From Rhodococcus jostii NBRC 16295 (GTDB lineage Bacteria; Actinomycetota; Actinomycetes; Mycobacteriales; Mycobacteriaceae): DNA of 55,803 nucleotides. Position 1 is the first letter of the stretch. The number at the start of each line of letters is the position of its first letter. The notes beneath the pieces were generated by a model. It had not been told where the DNA came from and ran no database searches. It saw only the letters and a program-made list of their open reading frames with translations. Shown here in pieces: positions 26,677 through 35,325 of the stretch. Location of the stretch: positions 1-55,803 of the forward strand of contig NZ_BCWY01000065.1 in assembly GCF_001894825.1 (NCBI RefSeq), in the 5' to 3' direction. Position numbers and translations under genes: made by a program.

Positions 26677-27825
26677 TCAGGGACGAACCTTCAGTACCTC
26701 CGGAAGTTGGTCGTTGTCCGCCCCGATGTCGCGGGCGGCATGCAGGGGCGGCGGACGGTGGCCGTCGAACGACAGAGGCAGACCGACCAGTCCGATCTCG
26801 TCCTCGGACGGCGAGCCGACGATCCCGAGCGCGTGGGTGTGCTCGTGGGCGAGGACTTCGGCGGTGGTCTGGATCGGTGCCGACGGGATGCCGGCACCCT
26901 GCAGCAGTTCCTGCCAGTGGGCGCGTGTTTCCTTCCCCAGTTGCTCACCGATCAGCCGGTCGATCTCGGCCCGGTTCTGCAACCGTCCCGCGTTGGTGGC
27001 GAACCGGTCGTCGGTCGACCACTCCGGGTGTCCGAGTGCCGCACACAGGCGAGCGAACAGCGCATCGTTGGCGCAACTGACGATCAAATCGCCGTCGCTG
27101 GTCGAGTACGCGCGGTGCGGGACGATGAAAGCGACCCCCGAGCCGTGCCTGCCACCGGGTTCGCCGTCGGCGTTGTAGTTCGCGACGCCGATCGACATCC
27201 ATGCCATGGCAGTCTCGAGGAGCGACGCGTTGACCGTCGCACCGGAGTGTTTCACCTGACGGCGGTGCAGCGCCGACAGGATGCCGATCACCGCCCACAT
27301 CGCGGACCCGAAGTCGATGATGGACACCCCTGCCCGTACCGGGGGCTGTCCCTCCTCACCCGTGATGCTCATGATTCCGGAGAACGCCTGCATCAGCGGG
27401 TCGTATCCGGGGAGCGTGTTCAGCGGGCCCACGTGTCCGAACGCGCCGATCTCGCAGTAGATCAACTCCGGCTTCGTCACCCGGAGGCTGTCGGCGTCCA
27501 GACCGTATTTCGCGCTGGAACCCGGCCGGAGGTTGTGGATGAAGACGTCGGCGCGTTCGGCGATCAGCGTGTGCAGCGTCTTCAGCTGGTCTCGATCCTT
27601 GATATCGATGCTGATGCAGCGCTTGCCGCGATTGAGCGCATGGAAGGCGGCACCGCTGCCCTTCCAGGTGCTGGGTCCCCAGCCACGGGCGGAGTCGCCC
27701 GACGGGCGCTCCACCTTCCACACCTCGGCGCCGAGTTCCGCGAGGATCTTCCCACTGAACGGTGCCGAGGCACTGTCGCCCAGCTCGACCACGACAACTC
27801 CCGATAACGGCAGATCACGCAGCAT
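26677..27825 (-). CDS. CaiB/BaiF family CoA-transferase (class III)
   Basis: A 382-residue formyl-CoA-transferase-like protein. The CoA-binding N-terminus (LAELGAEVWKVERPSGD), NRGKRCISIDIKD and the catalytic Asp D142 in GYDPLMQAFSG are present. AGAGGAG precedes ATG 27825. It is the last gene of a six-gene minus-strand operon starting at 32445, and would activate the pathway acid with CoA from a CoA donor. A frameshifted fragment of a similar C-terminus lies at 43260-43376. Confidence 0.87.
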   Translation of the reverse strand: MLRDLPLSGVVVVELGDSASAPFSGKILAELGAEVWKVERPSGDSARGWGPSTWKGSGAAFHALNRGKRCISIDIKDRDQLKTLHTLIAERADVFIHNLRPGSSAKYGLDADSLRVTKPELIYCEIGAFGHVGPLNTLPGYDPLMQAFSGIMSITGEEGQPPVRAGVSIIDFGSAMWAVIGILSALHRRQVKHSGATVNASLLETAMAWMSIGVANYNADGEPGGRHGSGVAFIVPHRAYSTSDGDLIVSCANDALFARLCAALGHPEWSTDDRFATNAGRLQNRAEIDRLIGEQLGKETRAHWQELLQGAGIPSAPIQTTAEVLAHEHTHALGIVGSPSEDEIGLVGLPLSFDGHRPPPLHAARDIGADNDQLPEVLKVRP

Positions 27826-27842
27826 CGTCTTACTCCTCTTGG

Positions 27843-29066
27843 TCAGTTGACCGTGTGTGCGGCGCGCACTTCGGGTGAGTACGTGGCGCCGGAACTCAAC
27901 AGCTCATTGATTTCATCTCGGTCGAAACCCGCCTCGGTGAGCAACTCCACGGAATGTTCGCCGAGACGCGGCGCCGGGTACCGCAGGTCCGGCGCGCTCT
28001 CACTCCACTGCTGCGGAATCGCCATCGTCCGCAGCGGTCCCTCTGAGGGGTGGTCCTGGTCGACGAAGAAGCCGACCTCTCGCATGTGCGGATCATCCAG
28101 CAACGATTCCGGGGTGTTCATCTCGATGACCGGAATATCCGCGTCGGTCAGAAGCTTCATCCACTCCGCGGTCGTCTTCGTCTCGAACACCTGCCCCAGG
28201 AAGTTGTACAGGATTCCGATGTTCTGGGTCCGTCCGTTGATGTCGGCGAAACGCGGATCGTCCACCATCTCCGGGTGTCCGGAAATCTCGAAGAAACGCT
28301 GCCAGTGCTTGTCGATGTAGACGTTCACCCCGAGGTAGCCGCCGTCGAGCGTCCGATACGGGCGGCGGTCCGGGTTCATCATCCGCCCGTACCCCCAATC
28401 GCCGATCGGCGGATCGAAGGTGTGCCCGTACAGGTGATCACCCATGACGAAGTGCGTGAACGTCTCGAACATCGGCACCTGGACTTCCTGTCCGACGCCG
28501 GTCTTCTCGCGCCGGAACAGTGCCATCGACACGGCCGTGCTCGCGGCCATGCCGACGACGCGGTCCGCGATCGCGGTGGCCACGTACGCCGGTGGACCCG
28601 ACTTGCGGCTCTGGAGTACCGGCATACCGACCGCCGCCTGGATCAGGTCGTCGTATGCCGGCCGGTCGGCGTAGGGGCCGTTCTGACCGAAACCGTAAGC
28701 GCCGCAGTAGATGATCCGTGGATTGATCGCGCGCGCCTCCTCGTAGCTCAGCCCCAGCCTGGCCATGGCCTTCGGCCGCAGGCTGTACAGCAGCACGTCC
28801 GCGGAACGGATCATGCGCTTGAGTGCGGCGGCACCCCCGTCGGTCTTGAGATCGAGGACGAGGCTGCGCTTGTTGCGGTTGAGGTGCAGAAAGATCGCGC
28901 TCATCCCGCGGTTGCGGTACGGCCCGACACCGCGCGTCGTGTCGCCATCGCGTGACTCGATCTTCCAGACGTCTGCGCCCATGTCGGCGAGCAGGAGCGA
29001 CCCGTACGGGCCCATGAAGTTCGATGTCAGGTCCAGGATGCGCACACCCTCCAACGGTCCGGTCAT
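27843..29066 (-). CDS. CaiB/BaiF family CoA-transferase (class III)
   Basis: A 407-residue class III CoA-transferase with LLADMGADVWKIESRDGD, LNRNKRSLVLDLK and catalytic Asp D139 in AYDDLIQAAVG. AGGAG precedes ATG 29066. It lies 17 bp upstream of the other CaiB gene. Two adjacent, divergent CaiB proteins may form a heteromeric enzyme, as in BbsEF-type succinyl-CoA transferases, or handle two acids (inference). Confidence 0.87.
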   Translation of the reverse strand: MTGPLEGVRILDLTSNFMGPYGSLLLADMGADVWKIESRDGDTTRGVGPYRNRGMSAIFLHLNRNKRSLVLDLKTDGGAAALKRMIRSADVLLYSLRPKAMARLGLSYEEARAINPRIIYCGAYGFGQNGPYADRPAYDDLIQAAVGMPVLQSRKSGPPAYVATAIADRVVGMAASTAVSMALFRREKTGVGQEVQVPMFETFTHFVMGDHLYGHTFDPPIGDWGYGRMMNPDRRPYRTLDGGYLGVNVYIDKHWQRFFEISGHPEMVDDPRFADINGRTQNIGILYNFLGQVFETKTTAEWMKLLTDADIPVIEMNTPESLLDDPHMREVGFFVDQDHPSEGPLRTMAIPQQWSESAPDLRYPAPRLGEHSVELLTEAGFDRDEINELLSSGATYSPEVRAAHTVN

Positions 29067-29076
29067 GTCACTGCTC

Positions 29077-29499
29077 CTACTGGTGGTCCGTCATGGTGAA
29101 TACGGGGAGTTTCTGCTCCCCGCGCTGTACAAAGCGCATCGTGACCGGTTTTCCGATCGCGATCGCGTCCGGTTCGCCGTCGATCTGTGCGAACAGGGTG
29201 TAGCCGTCGTCCATCTGCACGAAGCCGACCGTGTACGGCACGATCGTGGACCAGACGGGTGTCGGTCCGCGCATGATCGTGCTGTACGAGTAAATCGTCC
29301 CGCTCCCGGTCGACTGTGTCCACGACAATGCCGCGGATCCGCAGTACGGACAGAACGAGTGCGCCGGCCACACCGCCTCCTCGCAGTCTCCGCAACGCTG
29401 GAATGTCAGTCGCTCGTCGGTGAGCGCCTCCCAGTACGGCTCGGCGTCGAGGAGTCGATACGGCTGCGGCCAGTCGTTCGATACGTGCGTGTCGGTCAT
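29077..29499 (-). CDS. DUF35 OB-fold protein, likely aldolase partner subunit
   Basis: A 140-residue protein with an N-terminal rubredoxin-like zinc ribbon (C36, C39, C50, C53) and a C-terminal OB fold (SYSTIMRGP, PYTVGFVQMDDG). In steroid degradation such proteins pair with Ltp2-type thiolase-like aldolases. ATG 29499 follows GGAG; an alternative ATG at 29523 overlaps the upstream stop but lacks a ribosome site. It directly follows the thiolase-like gene, supporting the pairing. Confidence 0.82.
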   Translation of the reverse strand: MTDTHVSNDWPQPYRLLDAEPYWEALTDERLTFQRCGDCEEAVWPAHSFCPYCGSAALSWTQSTGSGTIYSYSTIMRGPTPVWSTIVPYTVGFVQMDDGYTLFAQIDGEPDAIAIGKPVTMRFVQRGEQKLPVFTMTDHQ

Positions 29500-29519
29500 G
29501 CTGTGCTCCATTTCGTGGT

Positions 29520-30731
29520 TCATGCAGCGGAGGACAGGACCATGACGCTGCCGGCTGCGAGCATTCCGCCGGCACCCTGGACCAGCGCGGTATCCGGCCG
29601 GCGTGCGGGCGCGAGCCCGAGCGGTTTCCCGCGCAGTTGCCGGACTGCCTCGACCAGGCTGTCCATGTTGCAGGAGATGCCGGGCTGACCGAACGACAGC
29701 CAGCCACCGTTCGTGTCGGTGGGCAGGTCGCCGTCTATTCCGGTGTGCCCACCCCGGTAGAGGTCGATTCCGCGGCCCTTCTCGGCGAAGCCGAGGTCCT
29801 CCATGATGATCGGGCCCATGTGCGCGAAGTTCATCGAGATCTGTGCCATGTCGATGTCGGATGGGCCGAGCCCCGACGTCAGGTACGCCTGCCGTGCGGC
29901 CTCGACCGTCGCCGTGTGCGTCAGGTTGGGGAACGCACCCATGTCCGGGAACTTGCAACTGCGCATGTTCATGCGGTCGGTCAGATATTCGTGTGTCGAT
30001 GCCGAACCGTAGCCGAGGACGTAGATCGGATCCTGGCCTTCTCGAACGTTGTCGGGCGAGGTGACGATCAGGGCGCCCCCGGTGCCGCCGCCCCAGGTAG
30101 AGCACATCCACCGCCGCAGCGGCGTCGCGACGTACGGGGACGACAGCACCTTCTCGCGGTCGATCTCACCGAACTTCGCCTTCGCTGCATGCGGATGGTG
30201 TGCGCCCCAGCGCTGGTTCGCGACGGCGACGTCCGCGAGATCCTCTTCGGTGATCCCGAACTCGTGGAAGTAACGGTGAGCGGCCTGCGCGTAGAGGGCC
30301 GGGATCGTCGGTCCGTAGGGGGCCTCGAACTGAGGATCCGCGTCCGCCTCCGCGCCCATCGCCACGGCGTCGACGAACAACTCCGTCGCATCGCTCTGCA
30401 GGCACAGCACGTACTCGGCCTTGCCCGCGGCGATCATCTGCGACGCGACGGCGATCGTCGAAGTGAGCCCTGCACCGTGCATCGTGAGCTCACTCGAGAA
30501 CGTCACGTGCATCTGCATGTGTGAGGCGAAGATGTTGTTCCACTGCGAGCGCTTGTCCGCCCACGGGGAGCGTCCGGTGAAGATCGCATCCACCTGGTTC
30601 TTGTGGATGCCGGCATCGGCAAGTGCTGCGATGGTGGATTCCGCTGCGAGTTGCAGCGGATCTTTTCGGTTCTCACGCGATGCATACGCATCGCCCATGC
30701 CGACGATCGCTGCGATGGGTTTCGACGACAT
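29520..30731 (-). CDS. Thiolase-like (SCP-x/Ltp2-type) protein, probable retro-aldolase
   Basis: A 403-residue thiolase-fold protein without the nucleophilic Cys: the region equivalent to CxSG reads ELTMHGAGLTS (about 81-91). The C-terminal GGHTGIDGDLPTDTNGGWLSFGQPG pattern is typical of lipid-transfer/Ltp2 proteins. Ltp2 with a DUF35 partner cleaves a tertiary 3-hydroxyacyl-CoA by retro-aldol chemistry, and the same neighbours (DUF35, MaoC, FadE) occur here. ATG 30731 follows GAAGGA and is 2 bp from the MaoC stop. Confidence 0.82.
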   Translation of the reverse strand: MSSKPIAAIVGMGDAYASRENRKDPLQLAAESTIAALADAGIHKNQVDAIFTGRSPWADKRSQWNNIFASHMQMHVTFSSELTMHGAGLTSTIAVASQMIAAGKAEYVLCLQSDATELFVDAVAMGAEADADPQFEAPYGPTIPALYAQAAHRYFHEFGITEEDLADVAVANQRWGAHHPHAAKAKFGEIDREKVLSSPYVATPLRRWMCSTWGGGTGGALIVTSPDNVREGQDPIYVLGYGSASTHEYLTDRMNMRSCKFPDMGAFPNLTHTATVEAARQAYLTSGLGPSDIDMAQISMNFAHMGPIIMEDLGFAEKGRGIDLYRGGHTGIDGDLPTDTNGGWLSFGQPGISCNMDSLVEAVRQLRGKPLGLAPARRPDTALVQGAGGMLAAGSVMVLSSAA

Positions 30732-30733
30732 AC

Positions 30734-31252
30734 TCAGTCCTTCGCGCGCTCGGTGGGCAGCGACGCGCCGACCAGGGCCTCGAGATCCTCGCGCTTGCGC
30801 AGCATCAGCAGGCTCCATTCGCTCTTCTGGCACACGTCGCCGTCCTGGTTGAGCGCCTTCATCAGCAGGGTGATGACGCCGTACTTGTCGTCCTTGTCCT
30901 TCTTGGCGAGGACCTCGGCGGTGACGTAGATGGTGTCGTTGATGTGCACCGGAGTGAGATACCGGAGGTTGTTGATCCCGTGGTTCGCCTGGATCGGCGG
31001 ACCGAAGGTGATCAGGCCGGTCATGATGGAGTAGGTCAGCGACCCCTGCACCAGGCGCTCACCGAAACGGGTCTGCGACGCGTAGTGGATGTTCGAGTGG
31101 ATCTCGATCCAGTTGCCGGTCAGCGCGCAGTAGTTGACCACGTCGGTCTCGGTGATGGTGCGACCACCGCTGCGAAAGACTGTGCCGACCTCGATCTCGT
31201 CGAGCGGCATGTCGATGCGGTTGTTGATGGTGGCGGGATTCGTCGTTGTCAT
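30734..31252 (-). CDS. MaoC-like hydratase with Asp-to-Asn change in the active-site motif
   Basis: A 172-residue hot-dog protein. The hydratase motif reads ALTGNWIEIHSN: H52 is kept, but the usual catalytic Asp is N47. The rest of the fold (ERLVQGSLTYSIMTGL, PVHINDTIYVTAEV) is normal. Steroid MaoC proteins often work as pairs with only one active half, so it may need a partner or use altered chemistry. AAGGAAG precedes ATG 31252. It lies between FadE and the aldolase genes. Confidence 0.82.
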   Translation of the reverse strand: MTTTNPATINNRIDMPLDEIEVGTVFRSGGRTITETDVVNYCALTGNWIEIHSNIHYASQTRFGERLVQGSLTYSIMTGLITFGPPIQANHGINNLRYLTPVHINDTIYVTAEVLAKKDKDDKYGVITLLMKALNQDGDVCQKSEWSLLMLRKREDLEALVGASLPTERAKD

Positions 31253-31290
31253 CGCTGCTTCCTTGGGACGTGATGGTGATCGGGGCAGAT

Positions 31291-32445
31291 TCAGGCGTTG
31301 GTCAGGCGCATCGACTTGGCGATGATCGTGCGCTGAATCTGCGACGTTCCGCCGCCGATCGTGCACTGGATGCTCTCGCGCAGGTAGCGCTCCATGTCGG
31401 CCTCGGGGAGGTTGGCGTACCCACCGAGAATCTGCATACCGTCGAGCGCACACTGCTTGAGGGTCTCCGACGCGTACAGCTTGGCCATCGAGGTCTCACG
31501 GGCGGCGGGACGATCCTGCGCCTTCAACTGGGCGGCGCGGTAGCAGAGCAGCCGCGCGGCGTCGACACGTGTCTGATTCTCGGCCAGCATGTGCTTGAGC
31601 ACCTGGAACTCGTAGATCGGCTTGCCGAACTGGATGCGCTGGTGCGCATAGCGGTTGGCGTTGTTGACCGCTTCCTGCGCGTTGCCCATGTAGGCCGCAG
31701 CGACCGCGCAGCGCTCCAGTTCGAGGTGCTCGGTGATGACCTTCCAACCCTCGCCCTCGGCGCCGAGCAGCGCGTCACCGGGCACCCGCACCTCGTCGAG
31801 GAAGATCTCGGTGGTGCCGGTCGCGTGCCGCGACAGAGTCGGCAGCTTGCGGATGTCCAGGCCCGGAGTGTCATTCGGAATCAGCAGCACGGACAAACCC
31901 TTGTGCTTATCGCTGGTGTCGGTCCGCACCAGCATCGCGATGACGGTGTCCTTCGCGGCGGCGCCACTGCACCACAGCTTCTGTCCGCTGACGATCCAGT
32001 CTCCATTGTCGTCACGGCGGGCGCGGGTCTTGGTGTTGGCGGCGTCCGAACCGGCATCGGGCTCGGAGATCGACACCGAGAAGCGGATCTGCCCGTCGAT
32101 GAACGGCTTGACGTACTGCCGCTTCTGCTCGGGCGTTCCGTACTTGATGATGTTCATCGCCGTGAACGTCGGCACCAGCACCGAACACGCGAAGTCGAAA
32201 CCGAACTTACCGAGCCCCTCGGCCATCAGCGAGTAGTCGAAGATGTCGCCGCCCGAACCGCCCTCCTCCTCGGGGAACAGGATGCCGAGCCAGCCCTGCT
32301 TGGCGATCTTCTCGTACGCCTCGTACGGGTACAGGCGATTCTCGTCGCAATTCCGGACATACTCGACGGTGATTTCGTTGTCCATGAAGTCGTTGACGAC
32401 GTCGAGCCACGCGGCCTGGGATTCGTCGAGGAAATTCGAGTTCAT
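31291..32445 (-). CDS. Acyl-CoA dehydrogenase, first gene of the retro-aldol operon
   Basis: A 384-residue FadE-like flavoprotein with VSISEPDAGSDAANTKT, a LWCSGA motif and the C-terminal IGGGTSQIQRTII. The usual EGT catalytic Glu is Gly, as in several actinobacterial FadE groups that place the base elsewhere. It probably makes the alpha,beta double bond on a branched CoA ester. A 41-codon fragment of a close copy survives at 43388-43510. The conserved promoter element lies upstream at 32507-32575. Confidence 0.87.
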   Translation of the reverse strand: MNSNFLDESQAAWLDVVNDFMDNEITVEYVRNCDENRLYPYEAYEKIAKQGWLGILFPEEEGGSGGDIFDYSLMAEGLGKFGFDFACSVLVPTFTAMNIIKYGTPEQKRQYVKPFIDGQIRFSVSISEPDAGSDAANTKTRARRDDNGDWIVSGQKLWCSGAAAKDTVIAMLVRTDTSDKHKGLSVLLIPNDTPGLDIRKLPTLSRHATGTTEIFLDEVRVPGDALLGAEGEGWKVITEHLELERCAVAAAYMGNAQEAVNNANRYAHQRIQFGKPIYEFQVLKHMLAENQTRVDAARLLCYRAAQLKAQDRPAARETSMAKLYASETLKQCALDGMQILGGYANLPEADMERYLRESIQCTIGGGTSQIQRTIIAKSMRLTNA

Positions 32446-32506
32446 AATTCTTCTCTCCAGATCGGAAGGAATGGTGCCCGCGTTTTCGGTTGCACCGCTT
32501 GAATAA

Positions 32507-32575
32507 ATGTTAGAACTGCGTGACTGCCGAACCTAGTGATTCTTTTCGAATCCGCGATTCGACGAATGCGAATCG
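32507..32575 (-). promoter_or_regulatory. Conserved promoter element of the FadE operon
   Basis: Read on the minus strand: inverted repeat CGATTCG-N7-CGAATCG (32575-32555), 19 bp, -35 TAGGTT (32535-32530), 17 bp, -10 TAACAT (32512-32507). The predicted start near 32500 leaves a leader of about 55 nt. The same spacing occurs at 33781, 37699, 43731 and 49169, indicating a shared activator. Confidence 0.65.
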
Positions 32576-32596
32576 TGTTCGCGGCAGCGCAACAGA

Positions 32597-33751
32597 TCAG
32601 GTGATTGCCCCCGCCGCGCGGAGCGAAGCGAGTTGCTCGGCGGTGAAACCCCAGTCGCCGAGAACGTCGTCGGTGTGCTGTCCGGGCGCAGCCGGGGGGC
32701 CCTGGATCGCGCCCGGAGTCCGGCTGAACCGCGGCGCCGGAGCCGGCTGCACTACACCGGCGACCTCCGTGAACGTGCCACGCGCAACGAGGTGCCCGTG
32801 CCGCGGCGCTTCGGTCAACGACAGTACCGGCGCCCAGCACGCGTCCTCGCCCTCGGCGAGGGCGCACCATTCGTCGCGGGTGCGGGTCCGGAACAGCGCA
32901 GCGAGCCGTTCCTGCATCTCCGGCCAGCGGGTCCGGTCGTGCTGATCCGGCATCTCGGTCTCGTTCAATCCGAGAAGTCGAAGTGTGTTGCGCCAGAACC
33001 GATCCTCGTTGCACGCCACGCTCAACCAACGTCCATCCGAGGTCTCGTACACGTTGTACCAGGGTGCGCCCGAATCGAGCCGATTGGTTCCACGCTCGTC
33101 GTGCCAGTACCCGGCGGCGTGAAGGCCGTAGAACAGGGCCATCAACGACGCCGACCCGTCCACCATCGCCGCATCGATCACTTGGCCACGACCGGACAGC
33201 CGACTCTCGAGAAGCGCCGAGACCACTCCCAATGCCAGATACAGCGAACCGCCACCGAAGTCACCGGCAAGATTCAGCGGTAACGTCGGTGGCCCATCCT
33301 TGGCGCCGATGGCATGGAGGACGCCGGTCAGCGAGATGTAATTGGCGTCGTGCCCCGCGGCCTGCGCCAGCGGTCCGTCCTGACCCCACCCCGTCATCCG
33401 CCCGTACACCAGCGCGGGATTCACTGCGAGACAGTCGTCCGGGCCGATCCCCAACTTCTCCGCCACACCGGGCCGAAATCCCTCCACGAGCACGTCGGCC
33501 CGCCGCACGAGGTCGAGGACCGCCCCGACTGCCGCCTCGTTCTTCAGATCCATTGCTGCACTGCGACGCCCGCGATTGAGAAGATTGAAGCGTGGATCCA
33601 CCGGCGCGCCGCCGTCGTAGCCGGGCGGCCGGTCGATCCGGATGATGTCCGCCCCCAGGTCGGACAGGAGCATGCAGCAGAACGGAACCGGTCCGACTCC
33701 ACCCAGTTCGACGATCTTGATGCCCGCGAGGGGGCCCCTGGAATTTTCCAT
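32597..33751 (-). CDS. Alpha-methylacyl-CoA racemase
   Basis: A 384-residue CaiB-fold protein of the racemase branch. It has the AMACR/Mcr motifs AGHDANYISLTGVL with H134 and NLAGDFGGGSLYLALG with D164, the two acid/base residues known in Mycobacterium Mcr. It interconverts 2R- and 2S-methylacyl-CoA esters, strongly suggesting a 2-methyl-branched pathway intermediate. GGAG precedes ATG 33751. It has its own conserved promoter and is divergent from the alcohol dehydrogenase. Confidence 0.87.
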   Translation of the reverse strand: MENSRGPLAGIKIVELGGVGPVPFCCMLLSDLGADIIRIDRPPGYDGGAPVDPRFNLLNRGRRSAAMDLKNEAAVGAVLDLVRRADVLVEGFRPGVAEKLGIGPDDCLAVNPALVYGRMTGWGQDGPLAQAAGHDANYISLTGVLHAIGAKDGPPTLPLNLAGDFGGGSLYLALGVVSALLESRLSGRGQVIDAAMVDGSASLMALFYGLHAAGYWHDERGTNRLDSGAPWYNVYETSDGRWLSVACNEDRFWRNTLRLLGLNETEMPDQHDRTRWPEMQERLAALFRTRTRDEWCALAEGEDACWAPVLSLTEAPRHGHLVARGTFTEVAGVVQPAPAPRFSRTPGAIQGPPAAPGQHTDDVLGDWGFTAEQLASLRAAGAIT

Positions 33752-33780
33752 GACTTTCTGGCTCCAATCGAATACTTCCG

Positions 33781-33849
33781 AGCGTATCCGGCCCTATTGG
33801 CACTGCCAATTGAAGAATCGCGAAGCGGCGATTCGAACGGCCCGAATCG
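33781..33849 (-). promoter_or_regulatory. Conserved promoter element of the racemase gene
   Basis: On the minus strand: perfect CGATTCG-N7-CGAATCG repeat (33849-33829), 19 bp, -35 TTGGCA (33809-33804), 17 bp, -10 TACGCT (33786-33781). The predicted start near 33774 is 23 nt before the racemase ATG. The repeat centre lies about 65 bp upstream of that start, a class I activator position. The rest of 33752-34124 is non-coding and also serves the plus-strand gene. Confidence 0.68.
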
Positions 33850-34124
33850 CATCGATGCCGATTTTCTGCATCCATTCTCGCTATTGACGGCCTCGACCGG
33901 AGACAGGCAATATAACCGGAGTCGTCTTCGGCACAGTGTCACCGGTGCGGTGACCCCCACGTGCAGCTACGGTGCCCCGCGTTCGGCGCTCCGAAAACTG
34001 GACGCTGTTCCCGGATCGTCCGAATGCCGCCGTCCACCAGCCAAGCTTCGTCACCGAGGAGTGCAACAGTCATTTGGAAATGCAGATATCGCAGGGTTAC
34101 CCACGGTTGTGGGGAGATGCGACC

Positions 34125-35246
34125 GTGCTGACGCGGGGAGGGGTTCTTCGGCAGTCGCCAGGTGAGTACGAGGTCGTCGAGTTGGAGGTCGATGACCCCC
34201 GGCCCGGCGAGATCCGCGTCAAGATGGTGGCCAGCGGCCTGTGCCACTCGGACGACCACTTCGCGACCGGAGACCAGCAACCCGGGATCCTGCCGATCGC
34301 AGGCGGCCACGAAGGTTCCGGCATCGTCGAAGCAGTCGGACCGTGCACCACAGGCTTCGCCGAAGGCGACCACGTGGTCTTCTCCTTCCTCCCGGTCTGC
34401 GGACGCTGCCGCTGGTGCGCCACCGGTCATCAAAATCTTTGCGACCTCGGCCGCTTTCTCGCCACCGGCGCCCGCTTCGACGACCCCACCTCGTTCCGCC
34501 TTTCGCTCGACGGCACACCAGTCGGGCAGCTCGCCGGCCTCGGCACGTTCTGCGAATACGTCACCGTCTCCACCGCCTCGGCGATCAAGATCGATCCGAC
34601 GATCCCCCTGGACGTCGCGTGTCTGACCGGGTGCAGCGTGGGGACCGGGTGGGGTGCGGCGGTCAACTCCGCACAGATCAGGCCGGGGCACGTTGTCATC
34701 GTGATGGGCATCGGCGGGATCGGGATCAATGCCGTCCAGGGTGCCGCACACGCCGGGGCAGGCGCGGTCATCGCCGTCGATCCGGTCGAGTTCAAACGCG
34801 AAAGCGCCCTGAAGCTCGGAGCCACCCACTCCGCCGCGGGTATCGAAGAGGCCACAGAATTCGCCCGGTCGATGACCAACGGTCAGGGCGCGGACGCCAC
34901 CATTGTCACCGTCGGCGTTACCAGCGGACGTCACGTGGGACAGGGCCTGCAGTCCGTCCGCAAGGCCGGCACCTGTGTGGTGGTCGGGCTCGGTGACGTC
35001 GCAGTTAAACACGGGGACATCAACCTGCACGAGCTGGTCCTGTACCAGAAGCGTCTGCAGGGTTCCCTGTTCGGCGCCAGTTCCCCCACCGCGGACATCC
35101 CGGCCCAGCTCGAGATGTACCAGCGCGGGCAACTGCGCCTCGACGAGTTGGTCACCAGCCGCTACACCCTCGACGACATCACCACGGGATTCGACGACAT
35201 GAAAGCCGGCCGAAACCTGCGCGGCGTCATCGTCCACGACGCCTGA
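34125..35246 (+). CDS. NDMA-type zinc alcohol dehydrogenase (copy 1)
   Basis: A 373-residue MDR alcohol dehydrogenase with catalytic-zinc residues C40 and H62 (GGHEGSG), structural-zinc Cys in CGRCRWCATGHQNLC and the NDMA-subgroup stretch MGIGGIGINAVQGAAHAGA. GTG 34125 gives the family N-terminus LTRGGVLR and follows GGGGAG; its paralogue at 44102 keeps the same start context. It is divergent from the racemase, and a strong hairpin follows. Confidence 0.87.
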   Translation: MLTRGGVLRQSPGEYEVVELEVDDPRPGEIRVKMVASGLCHSDDHFATGDQQPGILPIAGGHEGSGIVEAVGPCTTGFAEGDHVVFSFLPVCGRCRWCATGHQNLCDLGRFLATGARFDDPTSFRLSLDGTPVGQLAGLGTFCEYVTVSTASAIKIDPTIPLDVACLTGCSVGTGWGAAVNSAQIRPGHVVIVMGIGGIGINAVQGAAHAGAGAVIAVDPVEFKRESALKLGATHSAAGIEEATEFARSMTNGQGADATIVTVGVTSGRHVGQGLQSVRKAGTCVVVGLGDVAVKHGDINLHELVLYQKRLQGSLFGASSPTADIPAQLEMYQRGQLRLDELVTSRYTLDDITTGFDDMKAGRNLRGVIVHDA

Positions 35247-35272
35247 TCATCCGAGTGTTCCCGCAACAGCAC

Positions 35273-35304
35273 GCGGGGCGGAGCGCATCACCGCTCCGCC
35301 CCGC
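35273..35304. terminator. Terminator hairpin between alcohol dehydrogenase and SDR
   Basis: A perfect 13-bp GC-rich stem (GCGGGGCGGAGCG at 35273-35285, complement at 35292-35304) with a 6-nt loop, 26 bp after the alcohol dehydrogenase stop and 21 bp before the convergent SDR stop. Confidence 0.75.
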
Positions 35305-35325
35305 CCGCTCTCAGGGGAATTCGTA

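Noticed and set aside
26593..27807. 404-codon plus-strand frame across the CaiB gene
   Set aside because: Only its first 19 codons resemble a protein (a VOC remnant). The rest is antisense to the CoA-transferase.
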